A stretch of 37,592 nt of DNA from Verrucomicrobiota bacterium (lineage in GTDB: Bacteria; Verrucomicrobiota; Verrucomicrobiia; Limisphaerales; JADLHS01), in the NCBI GenBank assembly GCA_025457745.1, contig JALOTT010000001.1:1-37592 (forward strand). Reading direction: 5' to 3'. The notes beneath the pieces were generated by a model. It had not been told where the DNA came from. It did not search any database and saw only the letters and a program-made list of their open reading frames with translations. Shown here one piece after another: positions 26,693 to 37,156 of this stretch (its first letter is position 1; every line of letters starts with the position of its first letter). The position numbers and the translations under genes were made by a program.

Positions 26693-28363
26693 ATGACCAC
26701 CGAAGCGCCAGTCAAGTTGACGCACAACGAACAGATCAAAGCCGCGATTCCGACGCTCGCGGGCACGATCACTGCGACCATCGCGGACGAGAGTGCGGAT
26801 CACTTTTCGGAAGACGACAACCAGTTCCTCAAATTCCACGGTTGCTACCAGCAGGACGACCGCGATTTGCGCAAGACGGGCAAGAAATACATCATGATGA
26901 TCCGTGGGCGCATCCCCGGCGGCGTGATGGCACCGAAGCAATGGTGCGTGTTCGACAACCTCTCGACACAATACGGCAACGACACGCTCCGCATCACGAC
27001 GCGCCAGAGCATCCAGTTTCACGGCGTGGTGAAATCCGGTTTGCGTCCGGTGGTGAAAGCCATCAACGAATCGCTGCTCTCCACGCTCGCGGCCTGCGGC
27101 GACGTGAACCGCAACGTCCTCGCCCCGCCGATACCGGCCTACACGAAGGCGCGCCAACAGGTTTATGAGGATTGCGTGCGCGTGGCCGACGCATTGCGCC
27201 CGCAGACCAAGGCATATCACTCGATCTGGATTGATGGCGTGCAACTCAACAACGAAGCACCGGAAAACAAAGACTTCGTGGACCCGCTTTACGGCAAAAC
27301 CTGGCTGCCGCGAAAATTCAAGGTGGCGTTCGCGATTCCGCCCGTCAACGACGTGGACGTGCTGACGAATTGCCTCGGCCTCATCGCCATCGTGGAAAAT
27401 GACAGGCTCGTCGGCTACAATCTCGCGGTCGGCGGCGGTATGGGTCGCAATCACGGCAACGAGGCAACGTACCCACGACTGGCCGACGTGATTGGATTCT
27501 TCACGCCGGACAAAGTCCTGGACGTGGTGAAGGCCGTGCTCACGATTCACCGCGATTTCAGTGACCGCACTGACCGCAAACACGCCCGCCTCAAATACGT
27601 CGTGGCCGAGCGTGGCGTGGATTGGACGCGCGCCGAGGTCGAGCAACGCGCCGGCATCAAGTTCAGCCCCGTCCGCGCCTACAAGTTCACGACGATGAGC
27701 GACCCTTACGGCTGGCACAAAGCCGCGGACGGAAAATGGTTTTTCTCGTTGTTCGTCGAAACGGGCCGCGTCAAAGGCGCGCAGAAAACTGCGTTGCGTC
27801 AGGTCGCGGAAAAATTCCCCGCGATTGAATTCCGTTTGACCACAAACCAGAATGTCGTCCTCGCCAACGTCACCGAAACCGACAAAGCCGCCATCGCCGC
27901 GTTGCTCGCGTCGCACGGCCTGAAAACCGAGAATCAGGCGAGCGTGCTGCGCGCGGCGGCGATGGCTTGTCCCGCGCTGCCCACGTGCGGCCTCGCGCTG
28001 GCGGAGAGCGAGCGCATGTTGCCCGGCCTCGTGGATCGTATCGAAAAACTGTGCGCCGAAGTCGGACTTGCGGGCGAGGAAATCATCATCCGCTCAACCG
28101 GTTGCCCGAACGGCTGCGCGCGGCCTTACATGGCCGAACTCGCGTTCGTCGGCAAAGCGCCGGGACGCTACCAGGTCTGGCTCGGTGGCAACGTTTCAGG
28201 CACGCGGCTCAATCGGGTTTGGAAGGAAATCATGAAGGAAGCGGATTTGGAAACTGAATTACGCCCCTTGCTCGCGCGTTTTGCGAAGGAACGCCCCGCC
28301 GGCGAACGCTTTGGCGATTGGTGCAACCGGGTTTTTCTCAATGAAACCGCCGCCGCTGCTTAA
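26693..28363 (+). CDS. cysI: Assimilatory sulfite reductase hemoprotein (nitrite/sulfite reductase family)
   Basis: HGCYQQDDRDLRKTGKKYIMMIRGRIPGGVM..., TTRQSIQFHGV, ACPALPTCGLALAESER, IIIRSTGCPNGCARPYMAELAFVGKAPGRYQVWLGG. Confidence 0.93.
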   Translation: MTTEAPVKLTHNEQIKAAIPTLAGTITATIADESADHFSEDDNQFLKFHGCYQQDDRDLRKTGKKYIMMIRGRIPGGVMAPKQWCVFDNLSTQYGNDTLRITTRQSIQFHGVVKSGLRPVVKAINESLLSTLAACGDVNRNVLAPPIPAYTKARQQVYEDCVRVADALRPQTKAYHSIWIDGVQLNNEAPENKDFVDPLYGKTWLPRKFKVAFAIPPVNDVDVLTNCLGLIAIVENDRLVGYNLAVGGGMGRNHGNEATYPRLADVIGFFTPDKVLDVVKAVLTIHRDFSDRTDRKHARLKYVVAERGVDWTRAEVEQRAGIKFSPVRAYKFTTMSDPYGWHKAADGKWFFSLFVETGRVKGAQKTALRQVAEKFPAIEFRLTTNQNVVLANVTETDKAAIAALLASHGLKTENQASVLRAAAMACPALPTCGLALAESERMLPGLVDRIEKLCAEVGLAGEEIIIRSTGCPNGCARPYMAELAFVGKAPGRYQVWLGGNVSGTRLNRVWKEIMKEADLETELRPLLARFAKERPAGERFGDWCNRVFLNETAAAA

Positions 28364-28419
28364 CGGATTTGGGTCATTCCGACGGTCGCAAGCCCCACCG
28401 CAACGCGTCACCTCACACC

Positions 28420-28650
28420 ATGCCCAAAGAAAGACCCTACCGCAGCCTGATCAAAGCGATCTCGTGGCGTGTCACCGGCACGTTGGATACGATCCTGATT
28501 TCGTTCGTGATCACGGGCCAGGCCAGGTTTGCCTTCACCATCGGCTTTGTCGAATTGTTCACGAAGGTCTTTCTCTACTATGTCCATGAGCGGATTTGGG
28601 ACCGTCTGTCCTTTGGCAGAGTCAAGGGCAAGCAAGACTACGAAATCTAG
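28420..28650 (+). CDS. DUF2061 membrane protein
   Basis: RSLIKAISWRVTGTLDTILISFVITGQARFAFTIGFVELFTKVFLYYVHERIWDRLSFGR. Confidence 0.88.
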   Translation: MPKERPYRSLIKAISWRVTGTLDTILISFVITGQARFAFTIGFVELFTKVFLYYVHERIWDRLSFGRVKGKQDYEI

Positions 28651-28666
28651 CCGGGGCCACCAACTC

Positions 28667-29338
28667 ATGAACTCCTGGACTCCAGAAACGATCTCCGCCG
28701 CCAACGCGGAGCTGCGCGACAAGTCCGCGCTGGACATCGTAAAGTGGGCCATCGTCCAAGCCAGAGGCCGCGCCATCGTCTCCACAAATTTCCGGCCTTA
28801 CGAAGCCGTCATCCTGCACCTCGCCACACAAGCGCAGCCCGACATCCCGGTACTTTGGGCCGACCACGGCTACAACCGCCCCGCGACCTACAAGCACGCG
28901 GAGCAGTTGAAAAAACAGCTTAAACTCAACCTCAAAGCCTACGTGCCAAGGATGACCGCCGCGCACTACGATGCGATTCACGGCGGCGCGCCCGCGCCCA
29001 CGCCGGAAAACGAGGAGCGCATCAAGGAGTTCAGCGCCGTGATGAAGCTCGAACCGTTTCAGCGCGGCATGAAGGAACTCGCGCCAACCATCTGGCTCAC
29101 CGCGCTCCGCAAGGTGCAGAACCCAAATCGCGCCAATCTCGACATCGTCGTCGCCGACGGCAATTTCAACACGATCAAGGTCAGCCCCGTCTTTTACCGG
29201 AGCGACGCGGACATGGAGAATTATCTCAAGCAACACAACCTGCCAAACGAGTGGGATTACTTCGACCTCGCGAAAGCCGATGAGAAGCGCGAGTGCGGCT
29301 TGCACGCGGCGTGGGGCGGGAAGGCCTTAGAAAATTAG
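28667..29338 (+). CDS. cysH: Phosphoadenylyl-sulfate reductase family protein
   Basis: PAPS-reductase-type N-terminus, VLWADHGYNRPATYKHAEQLKKQLKLNLKAYVPRMT, ECGLHAAWGG near the C-terminus; within cys cluster. Confidence 0.85.
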   Translation: MNSWTPETISAANAELRDKSALDIVKWAIVQARGRAIVSTNFRPYEAVILHLATQAQPDIPVLWADHGYNRPATYKHAEQLKKQLKLNLKAYVPRMTAAHYDAIHGGAPAPTPENEERIKEFSAVMKLEPFQRGMKELAPTIWLTALRKVQNPNRANLDIVVADGNFNTIKVSPVFYRSDADMENYLKQHNLPNEWDYFDLAKADEKRECGLHAAWGGKALEN

Positions 29339-29369
29339 ACACGGATTTCACGGATTATCACGGATTCAT
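29337..29369. repeat. Left 33-bp inverted arm flanking GxxExxY gene
   Basis: AGACACGGATTTCACGGATTATCACGGATTCAT; 31/33 match to reverse complement of 29743-29775. Confidence 0.95.
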
Positions 29370-29371
29370 TT

Positions 29372-29746
29372 ATGCCAGAACTGCTTTATCGCGAGGAGAC
29401 GCGGCAACTCATCGGCTTTTGCATGGAAATTCATCGTGAATTGGGCAAGGGACATGATGAAGTCATCTACAAGGATGCGTTGGTGGTGGAATTGAGCCGG
29501 GCAAACATTCCGATCGCCCGCGAAAACAAATACGAAGTGAAATACAAGGGTGTGGTTCTCCCTCATTCCTATCGGGCGGACTTCGTGATCTGGAACAAAG
29601 TGTTGTTTGAAGCGAAAGCGGTAGAGGCGCTGACCGACGCCCACATCAAACAGGTTTTGAACTATCTGGCCGCGTCCAAGCTCCGGCTGGGATTGCTTGT
29701 TAATTTCGGCGCCGATTCACTAGAATGGAAGCGCGTCATTTTATGA
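29372..29746 (+). CDS. GxxExxY family protein
   Basis: LIGFCMEIHRELGKGHDEVIYKDALVVELSRANIPIARENKYEVKYKGVVLPHSYRADFVIWNKVLFEAKAVEALTDAHIKQVLNYLAASKLRLGLLVNFG. Confidence 0.92.
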   Translation: MPELLYREETRQLIGFCMEIHRELGKGHDEVIYKDALVVELSRANIPIARENKYEVKYKGVVLPHSYRADFVIWNKVLFEAKAVEALTDAHIKQVLNYLAASKLRLGLLVNFGADSLEWKRVIL

Positions 29747-29775
29747 ATCCGTGTCAATCCGTGAAATCCGTGTCT
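29743..29775. repeat. Right 33-bp inverted arm flanking GxxExxY gene
   Basis: ATGAATCCGTGTCAATCCGTGAAATCCGTGTCT. Confidence 0.95.
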
Positions 29776-29777
29776 CA

Positions 29778-30713
29778 ATGAGTTCGTATCACCTGGATCA
29801 CCTGCAGTTTCTGGAGACGGAAGCGATTCACATCATGCGTGAAGTCGCCGGCGAATTTGAGCGCCCATCGCTCTTGTTTTCGGGCGGCAAGGATTCCATC
29901 TGCCTGCTACGCCTCGCGGAGAAGGCCTTTCGTCCGTCGGACATTCCGGTGCCGTTTCTCAACATCGAAACCGGCCACGAATTTCCCGAGTTGCTGGAAT
30001 TCCGTGATCGCCGCGCGAAAGAACTCGGCGCGAAGCTCATCGTTCGCACGGTGGAGGAAGCCATTGCCAAGGGCGCCGTTCCAGCGCCCGGCGAGGTCAG
30101 CCGCAACAAGCTTCAAATTCCCGCTTTGCTGGGCGCGATCGAGGAATTCCGGTTCGATTGTTGCATCGGCGGCGCGCGGCGCGATGAGGAAAAGGCCCGC
30201 GCTAAGGAACGGTTTTTCAGTCCGCGCGACAACTTCGGCCAGTGGGATCCTAAAACCCAACGGCCGGAAATCTGGAATCTTTACAATGCCCGGCTGAACA
30301 CCGGCGAAAACATGCGGGTGTTTCCGCTGTCGAACTGGACGGAAATGGACGTTTGGCAGTACATCAAGAAGGAAAACCTCGCCGTGCCGAGCATCTACTT
30401 CAGTCACGAGCGCGAGTGCTTCCGCCGCAATGGGCAATGGCTGCCGGTCCCGCCACCGCACACTAATTCGTCCAGGCCCGATCCTTACGACGGTGCGCGG
30501 CCGAAACCGAACGAGCAACGCGCCCAGCTTGTCGTCCGCGTGCGCACCATTGCCGACATGATCAGCACCGGCATGATCGAATCCCGCGCGGACAGCGTGG
30601 ACGACATCATTGTCGAAGTCGCCGCCGCGCGCGTAACTGAACGCGGCTCGCGCGCCGATGACAAAGCCAGCGAAGCGGCGATGGAAGACCGGAAGAAAGC
30701 CGGTTATTTTTAA
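29778..30713 (+). CDS. cysD: Sulfate adenylyltransferase subunit 2
   Basis: LDHLQFLETEAIHIMREVAGEFERPSLLFSGGKDSICLLRLAEKAF..., AVPSIYFSHERECFRRNGQWLPV. Confidence 0.95.
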   Translation: MSSYHLDHLQFLETEAIHIMREVAGEFERPSLLFSGGKDSICLLRLAEKAFRPSDIPVPFLNIETGHEFPELLEFRDRRAKELGAKLIVRTVEEAIAKGAVPAPGEVSRNKLQIPALLGAIEEFRFDCCIGGARRDEEKARAKERFFSPRDNFGQWDPKTQRPEIWNLYNARLNTGENMRVFPLSNWTEMDVWQYIKKENLAVPSIYFSHERECFRRNGQWLPVPPPHTNSSRPDPYDGARPKPNEQRAQLVVRVRTIADMISTGMIESRADSVDDIIVEVAAARVTERGSRADDKASEAAMEDRKKAGYF

Positions 30714-30866
30714 CCACTAATGGACACGAATATACACGAATCAATTTTTGCAGGTAGGGCGCGTCACTCCGTGCGCGCCGATCACACGAGACCAAACCCC
30801 GGCGCGCACGGAGTGACGCGCCCTGCCAAGAATAGTTCGCGTCCATTCGTGTTCATTCGTGGTTGA
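30712..30866. repeat. Composite palindromic element between cysD and cysN: outer CACGAAT-phased arms, inner 28-bp hairpin
   Basis: Inner GGTAGGGCGCGTCACTCCGTGCGCGCCG (30753-30780) pairs with CGGCGCGCACGGAGTGACGCGCCCTGCC (30800-30827), 27/28; outer AACCACTAATGGACACGAATATACACGAAT and GTCCATTCGTGTTCATTCGTGGTT. Confidence 0.9.
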
Positions 30867-30877
30867 GCTTATTTCCC

Positions 30878-32197
30878 ATGCCCCACACGCAACATCCCAT
30901 CGAAATTTTGAGGTTCAACACCTGTGGTTCGGTGGACGACGGCAAATCCACGCTCATTGGCCGTCTGCTCTACGACTCGAAATCGTTAATGGAAGACCAG
31001 CTTGAGACGTTGGAAAAATCCGCCGACATCACCGGTGGCGGCCAAATCAACCTCGCCAACCTGACCGACGGACTCCGCGCCGAGCGCGAGCAGGGCATCA
31101 CGATTGACGTGGCGTATCGTTACTTCGCCACGCCCCGCCGCAAATTCATCGTCGCCGACACGCCGGGCCACGTGCAATACACGCGCAACATGGTCACCGG
31201 CTCGTCCACCGCAAACCTCTCCGTCGTGCTCGTGGACGCGCGACAGGGCGTCATCGAGCAGAGCCGCCGCCACACGTTCATCGCGGCGACGCTCGGCATT
31301 CCTCACTTGGTCATCGCCGTCAACAAAATGGATTTGGTGGGTTGGGATCGGGAGCGATTTCTTGAAATACGCGACGACTTCGAGGCTTTCCTGCCACGCC
31401 TCGACATCTTCAAGGACGTGAAGTTCATTCCCATCAGCGCGCTTAACGGCGACAACGTCGTTGACCCCTCGGCGCACACGCCGTGGTATGAAGGCCCGAC
31501 GCTGCTCCGCCATCTGGAAAACGTGCACATCGCCAGCGACTGGAACATGAGCGCGTTCCGTTTTCCCGTGCAGTGGGTTAACCGCCCATACAATCCGACG
31601 AACCCGGAGCTTCACGACTTTCGCGGACTCAGCGGACAAATCGCGGGCGGCATCGTCAAAGTCGGACAAAAGGTTTTGGTGTTGCCCAGCAGCCTCAAGA
31701 CCACGGTGAAACAAATCTGGACGCTCGACGGCCCGCTGCCGGAAGCCTTCTGCCCGCAATCCGTCACGCTCGTGCTGGAACACGACCTCGACGTGAGCCG
31801 CGGCGACATGCTCATCGGCCCGGAAAACCTGCCGGGCATGAGCGCGGACTTGCAGGCGCGGATTTGCTGGATGCACCCCCGCGCGTTGCAGGCCGGTCGG
31901 AAATTCTTCCTCAAGCACACCACGCAGACCGTGCAAGCCGTCGTCACTCGCCTCGAAAACCGCGTGAACATTCATACCTTCGACCCCGAACCCGACCCGG
32001 CGGAACTGGCATTGAATGATCTGGGTGAAGTCCGCTTGAAGACCGCCAAGCCGCTGGTATTCGACGGCTATAACATCAACCGGCTCACGGGCGCGTTCAT
32101 TCTCATGGAGCAGGGCACGAACGCCACGGTCGCGGCGGGCATGCTCAATTCACCCAGCGAATTGGTGAAGCCCGAATACACTGACTTCGCCATCTAG
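30878..32197 (+). CDS. cysN: Sulfate adenylyltransferase subunit 1 (GTPase)
   Basis: LRFNTCGSVDDGKSTLIGRLLYDSKSLMEDQLETLEKSA..., ADTPGHVQYTRNMVTGSSTANLSVVLVDARQGVIEQSRRH. Confidence 0.95.
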   Translation: MPHTQHPIEILRFNTCGSVDDGKSTLIGRLLYDSKSLMEDQLETLEKSADITGGGQINLANLTDGLRAEREQGITIDVAYRYFATPRRKFIVADTPGHVQYTRNMVTGSSTANLSVVLVDARQGVIEQSRRHTFIAATLGIPHLVIAVNKMDLVGWDRERFLEIRDDFEAFLPRLDIFKDVKFIPISALNGDNVVDPSAHTPWYEGPTLLRHLENVHIASDWNMSAFRFPVQWVNRPYNPTNPELHDFRGLSGQIAGGIVKVGQKVLVLPSSLKTTVKQIWTLDGPLPEAFCPQSVTLVLEHDLDVSRGDMLIGPENLPGMSADLQARICWMHPRALQAGRKFFLKHTTQTVQAVVTRLENRVNIHTFDPEPDPAELALNDLGEVRLKTAKPLVFDGYNINRLTGAFILMEQGTNATVAAGMLNSPSELVKPEYTDFAI

Positions 32198-32198
32198 A

Positions 32199-32276
32199 CC
32201 GGAGCGCGAGTTGTCCTCAACTCGCAGCACATTGGTTTTTTCGGGCCGCTGCGGATTGGGACAATCCGCGCTCCGG
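32199..32276. repeat. Palindromic CCGGAGCGCG...CGCGCTCCGG element just after the cysN stop
   Basis: Terminal 10-bp arms CCGGAGCGCG (32199-32208) and CGCGCTCCGG (32267-32276), with internal GAGTTGTCCTCAACTC and GCGGATTGGGACAATCCGC hairpins. Confidence 0.8.
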
Positions 32277-32313
32277 CACCAGCGCTGGGCTGCGCCATTC
32301 CAGCATTAATCGT

Positions 32314-32337
32314 TCGCGTACTCATTGACGTACGCGA
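32314..32337. repeat. Hairpin TCGCGTAC-tcattgac-GTACGCGA upstream of nuoL
   Basis: 8-bp exact arms in intergenic space. Confidence 0.5.
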
Positions 32338-32385
32338 CGCTGGTTTCCTATGCTTTGCGCGTTTCCGCCGTGAATTTCACCTGGG

Positions 32386-34332
<1,947 letters not shown>

Positions 34333-34361
34333 CACCGATGACACACAACGTAATTCGACTT

Positions 34362-34507
34362 TCATTAGCACCTGGCTTTAGCCAGGTGTCTAATGCGGGC
34401 GGAGCGGAAAAACCGTTTCAACGGTTTCTTCGTGCGGGCAGCAAACCTTTGAAACGGTTTGCGCGTTACGTCGTCGCAAACACCCGGCTGAAGCCTGGTG
34501 CTAATGA
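34362..34507. repeat. Palindromic TCATTAGCACCTGGCTTTAGCCAGGTGT element between nuoL and following gene, with nested AAACCGTTTC hairpins
   Basis: Left arm 34362-34389 and right arm 34480-34507 are largely complementary; inner AACCGTTTCAACGGTTTC and AAACCTTTGAAACGGTTTG. Confidence 0.85.
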
Positions 34508-34540
34508 GATAGGCGATGTGATAATCAATGGAGGCGTGGC

Positions 34541-34924
34541 GTGCTGATTGTCGGCCACAACTACACTCGTGATGAAATCGCCCAAGAGTTGGGCGGCAGC
34601 ACGATTGAATTTCTTCCGAGCGTCAATGGTCGCGTCGTGTGTGCCTGCTTGCGGACGGACCTCAATCCAGACGCGCCACGAATTATTTTGCCCGGGCACG
34701 GCCCACAAATTCAGGCGTCTGCTGAATCGCTTTGCGCTCAACACGGCGCTATCCGTGTCTTTATCAAGCGGCGGGTAAACGCTTGGGAGTATGTCGGCGA
34801 TTTCGAGGTCGAGCGATTCTCGCTCGATTCTCAAGAGATCACGAAACAGGAAACTCATGCTCAGAGAAGCGGAGAGCAAGGAATCAGCAGGATCATTTAC
34901 ATGAAGGAGGTTCTTAGGCCATGA
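34541..34924 (+). CDS. Hypothetical protein
   Basis: GHNYTRDEIAQELGGSTIEFLPSVNGRVVCACLRTDLNPDAPRIILPGHGPQIQASAESLCAQHGAIRVFIKRRVNAWEYVGDFEVERFS; looks like a genuine conserved domain but family not confidently named. Confidence 0.65.
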   Translation: MLIVGHNYTRDEIAQELGGSTIEFLPSVNGRVVCACLRTDLNPDAPRIILPGHGPQIQASAESLCAQHGAIRVFIKRRVNAWEYVGDFEVERFSLDSQEITKQETHAQRSGEQGISRIIYMKEVLRP

Positions 34925-35514
34925 ATACACGCAACACGTTTCTAGTTGTCACGACCTCGCTCCTTTTTCTGGCAGGATGTGCGAACCCTCAGTTTACTCA
35001 GTATCGAAAAGAGTTTACGCCGACGAACTGGCGAACCGTAGCGATTCTGCCGTTTTCTGGTGATGCCCGTTTCACGACGATGGCAGCCGACACTTTTACG
35101 ATTAGGTTTTTGGGCATTAAGAGCCTGCGCGTCATTCAACCGTCTCAGACCGAAGTGTTCGTTAAGCGGTTGGGGATCGTCGCGACGCCAAATGGTTACG
35201 ATGTTTTGGAAGCCCAGCGCATCGCGAAGGAGATTGATGCGGATGTGATCATTATGGGCGTCGTGACCAGCCACAATGATGGGATGACGATGAATGGGTT
35301 TTGCACTGCAAAGGTCATTGACGCTGCTTCAGGTGAAATTATCGCGGCATGTCATTATCCAAGCGGGTTGCTTTTCGGCTATAGCGAGCACCAAGGCGTA
35401 GTTTCGGCGACGGACAGGGCGGCCAAGGAAATTCTTAGAATACTCAACGAGTTGGAAGCGAGAAACAAGTTAGTCCCTGCTAAGACAACAACCAGGGAGG
35501 AGAAGAGAATATGA
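34921..35514 (+). CDS. Predicted lipoprotein
   Basis: Signal plus lipobox TTSLLFLAGCANP; overlaps upstream gene by ATGA. Confidence 0.75.
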   Translation: MNTRNTFLVVTTSLLFLAGCANPQFTQYRKEFTPTNWRTVAILPFSGDARFTTMAADTFTIRFLGIKSLRVIQPSQTEVFVKRLGIVATPNGYDVLEAQRIAKEIDADVIIMGVVTSHNDGMTMNGFCTAKVIDAASGEIIAACHYPSGLLFGYSEHQGVVSATDRAAKEILRILNELEARNKLVPAKTTTREEKRI

Positions 35515-35551
35515 ATATTTTCCAAGTCTCTGTGGCTAATTTGAAATTGTG

Positions 35552-37156
35552 ATGTCCATATTGACCTACATCTTCCTGCTTCCGTTGCTCGCCGCCATCG
35601 CGCTGGCGTTTGTGCCGCGCAACTTTGCCGTCATCATGCGCGCCGCGGCGGTGGGCGTGACGTTCGTCACGATGCTGCTCGCGTTGTTGATGTTCTGGCA
35701 GTTCAACGGCGCGACGGCGGACGCGAGCGGCTACAAGTTCGTCAGCACCATTCCCGGGCTCGGCGCGGAATCGCTCGGCATCGCCTGCAAGTTGGGCGTG
35801 GACGGCTTGAACGTCGGACTGGTCTTGATGGGCGCGATCGTCGCGTTCGCGGCGGCGTGCTGTTCGTTCGAGATCAAATCGCGCGAGAAGGAGTTTTATA
35901 TCCTGCTGCTCGTGATGACCGGCGGCATCCTCGGCGCGTTCATGTCGCTCGACTTGTTCTTCTTCTACTTCTTCCACGAACTCGCGCTCGTGCCGACGTT
36001 CATCATGATCGGCGTGTGGGGTCGCGGCGAGCGGAAGAACTACGCGACGTTCCAGATCACGCTCTATCTCAGCATTGGCGCGCTGCTGGCGCTCATCGGC
36101 CTGATCGCGCTTTACCTGCAAGTGCCGGTGGACCTGCGTGCTGCGGACAAAGTGGGATTCAGCATCCCAGCGCTGACGGAGTATTTCGCAGACCCGGCAC
36201 ACACAATGGCCGCGGGCGCGCAGTATTTCATCTTCCCGCTGCTGCTGTTCGGGTTTGGAATCCTCGTTTCGCTCTGGCCGTTCCATTCCTGGGCGGCGCT
36301 GGGCTACGGTTCTGCCCCAAGCGCAACGGCGATGTTGCACGCGGGCGTGCTGAAGAAGTTCGGGCTTTATGGTTTGATTCGCGTGGCGCTGCCGTTCATG
36401 CCGCAGGCGGCGCAAGGCTGGATGCAAATCCTCGCGTGGCTTTGCCTCGGCAACATTCTCTACGTCGGTTGGGTGGCGATGCGGCAGAAGAATCTGAACC
36501 TGCTGATCGGCAATTCCAGCGTGGCGCACATGGGCTTCGTCTTCCTCGGCATCGCGAGCCTGAACCTCATCGGGGTGACGGGAGCGGTCGTCATCATGGT
36601 GGCGCACGGCTTCCTTGCGGCGCTGACGTTTGGCTTGAGCGGCTACATCTACAACCAGACCGGCACGCTGGAGATGAACGAACTCGGCGGGCTGGCGAAG
36701 AAGCTGCGCTTCGTTGGGGTGGCGCTGACGATGGCGGCGATGGCCGGTTGCGGTCTGCCCGGCTTCCTGAATTTCGTGGGCGAAGTCACGGTGTTCTTCG
36801 GGGCATGGCAAGTGCCGGCGTTGCGTATCGTGACGGTGCTGGCAGTTTGGGGCGCGCTGATCATCGGCGCGGTTTACATGTTGCGGATGGCGCGAACAGT
36901 CCTGCATGGGCCGCTGCCAGAAAAGTGGTCGGGCCTCGTGGACGCGAGTCCTTGGCGCAAGCTGCCCTACGCGGTCTTGCTTGCGAGTTTGCTGGTGTTT
37001 GGCTTCTTCCCGAGTTTGCTGACGGAGAAGATCAAGCCGGAGGTGGAAAGGATTGTGAACATGGCGACGACTGGTGGCAGCGGACGTGAGTCCGCTCAAA
37101 CCTCCGTTGTGGAAAGTCAGAGCCTCCTCACGTCGGCTGCCACGAAATCAGAATGA
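35552..37156 (+). CDS. nuoM: NADH-quinone oxidoreductase subunit M with repeat-derived C-terminal tail
   Basis: FFFYFFHELALVPTFIMIGVWGRGERKNYATFQITLYLSIGALLALIG..., SLWPFHSWAALGYGSAPSATAMLHAGVLKKFGLYGLIRV, NLLIGNSSVAHMGFVFLGI. Confidence 0.95.
   Translation: MSILTYIFLLPLLAAIALAFVPRNFAVIMRAAAVGVTFVTMLLALLMFWQFNGATADASGYKFVSTIPGLGAESLGIACKLGVDGLNVGLVLMGAIVAFAAACCSFEIKSREKEFYILLLVMTGGILGAFMSLDLFFFYFFHELALVPTFIMIGVWGRGERKNYATFQITLYLSIGALLALIGLIALYLQVPVDLRAADKVGFSIPALTEYFADPAHTMAAGAQYFIFPLLLFGFGILVSLWPFHSWAALGYGSAPSATAMLHAGVLKKFGLYGLIRVALPFMPQAAQGWMQILAWLCLGNILYVGWVAMRQKNLNLLIGNSSVAHMGFVFLGIASLNLIGVTGAVVIMVAHGFLAALTFGLSGYIYNQTGTLEMNELGGLAKKLRFVGVALTMAAMAGCGLPGFLNFVGEVTVFFGAWQVPALRIVTVLAVWGALIIGAVYMLRMARTVLHGPLPEKWSGLVDASPWRKLPYAVLLASLLVFGFFPSLLTEKIKPEVERIVNMATTGGSGRESAQTSVVESQSLLTSAATKSE
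37074..37143. repeat. Palindromic GTGGCAGCSGACGTGAG element at the 3' end of nuoM
   Basis: Left 37074-37097; right 37120-37143 mostly complementary; GAAAGTCAGAGCC shared with element at 20993. Confidence 0.8.

Noticed and set aside
26672-27916. 414-aa minus-strand ORF antisense to cysI
   Set aside because: Shadow ORF; sulfite reductase motifs on plus strand are clear.
29337-30866. Clustered CACGGATT/CACGAAT repeats as a CRISPR array
   Set aside because: Units are ~10-bp phased short repeats in inverted arms, without regular 25-40-nt repeats and unique spacers.
34362-34507. tRNA or structured RNA gene from the strong hairpins
   Set aside because: No cloverleaf or anticodon pattern; nested palindromes fit an interspersed element better.
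35480-37099. 539-aa minus-strand ORF antisense to nuoM
   Set aside because: Rich in H/R/Q/E with no recognisable domain; typical shadow ORF of a GC-rich gene.
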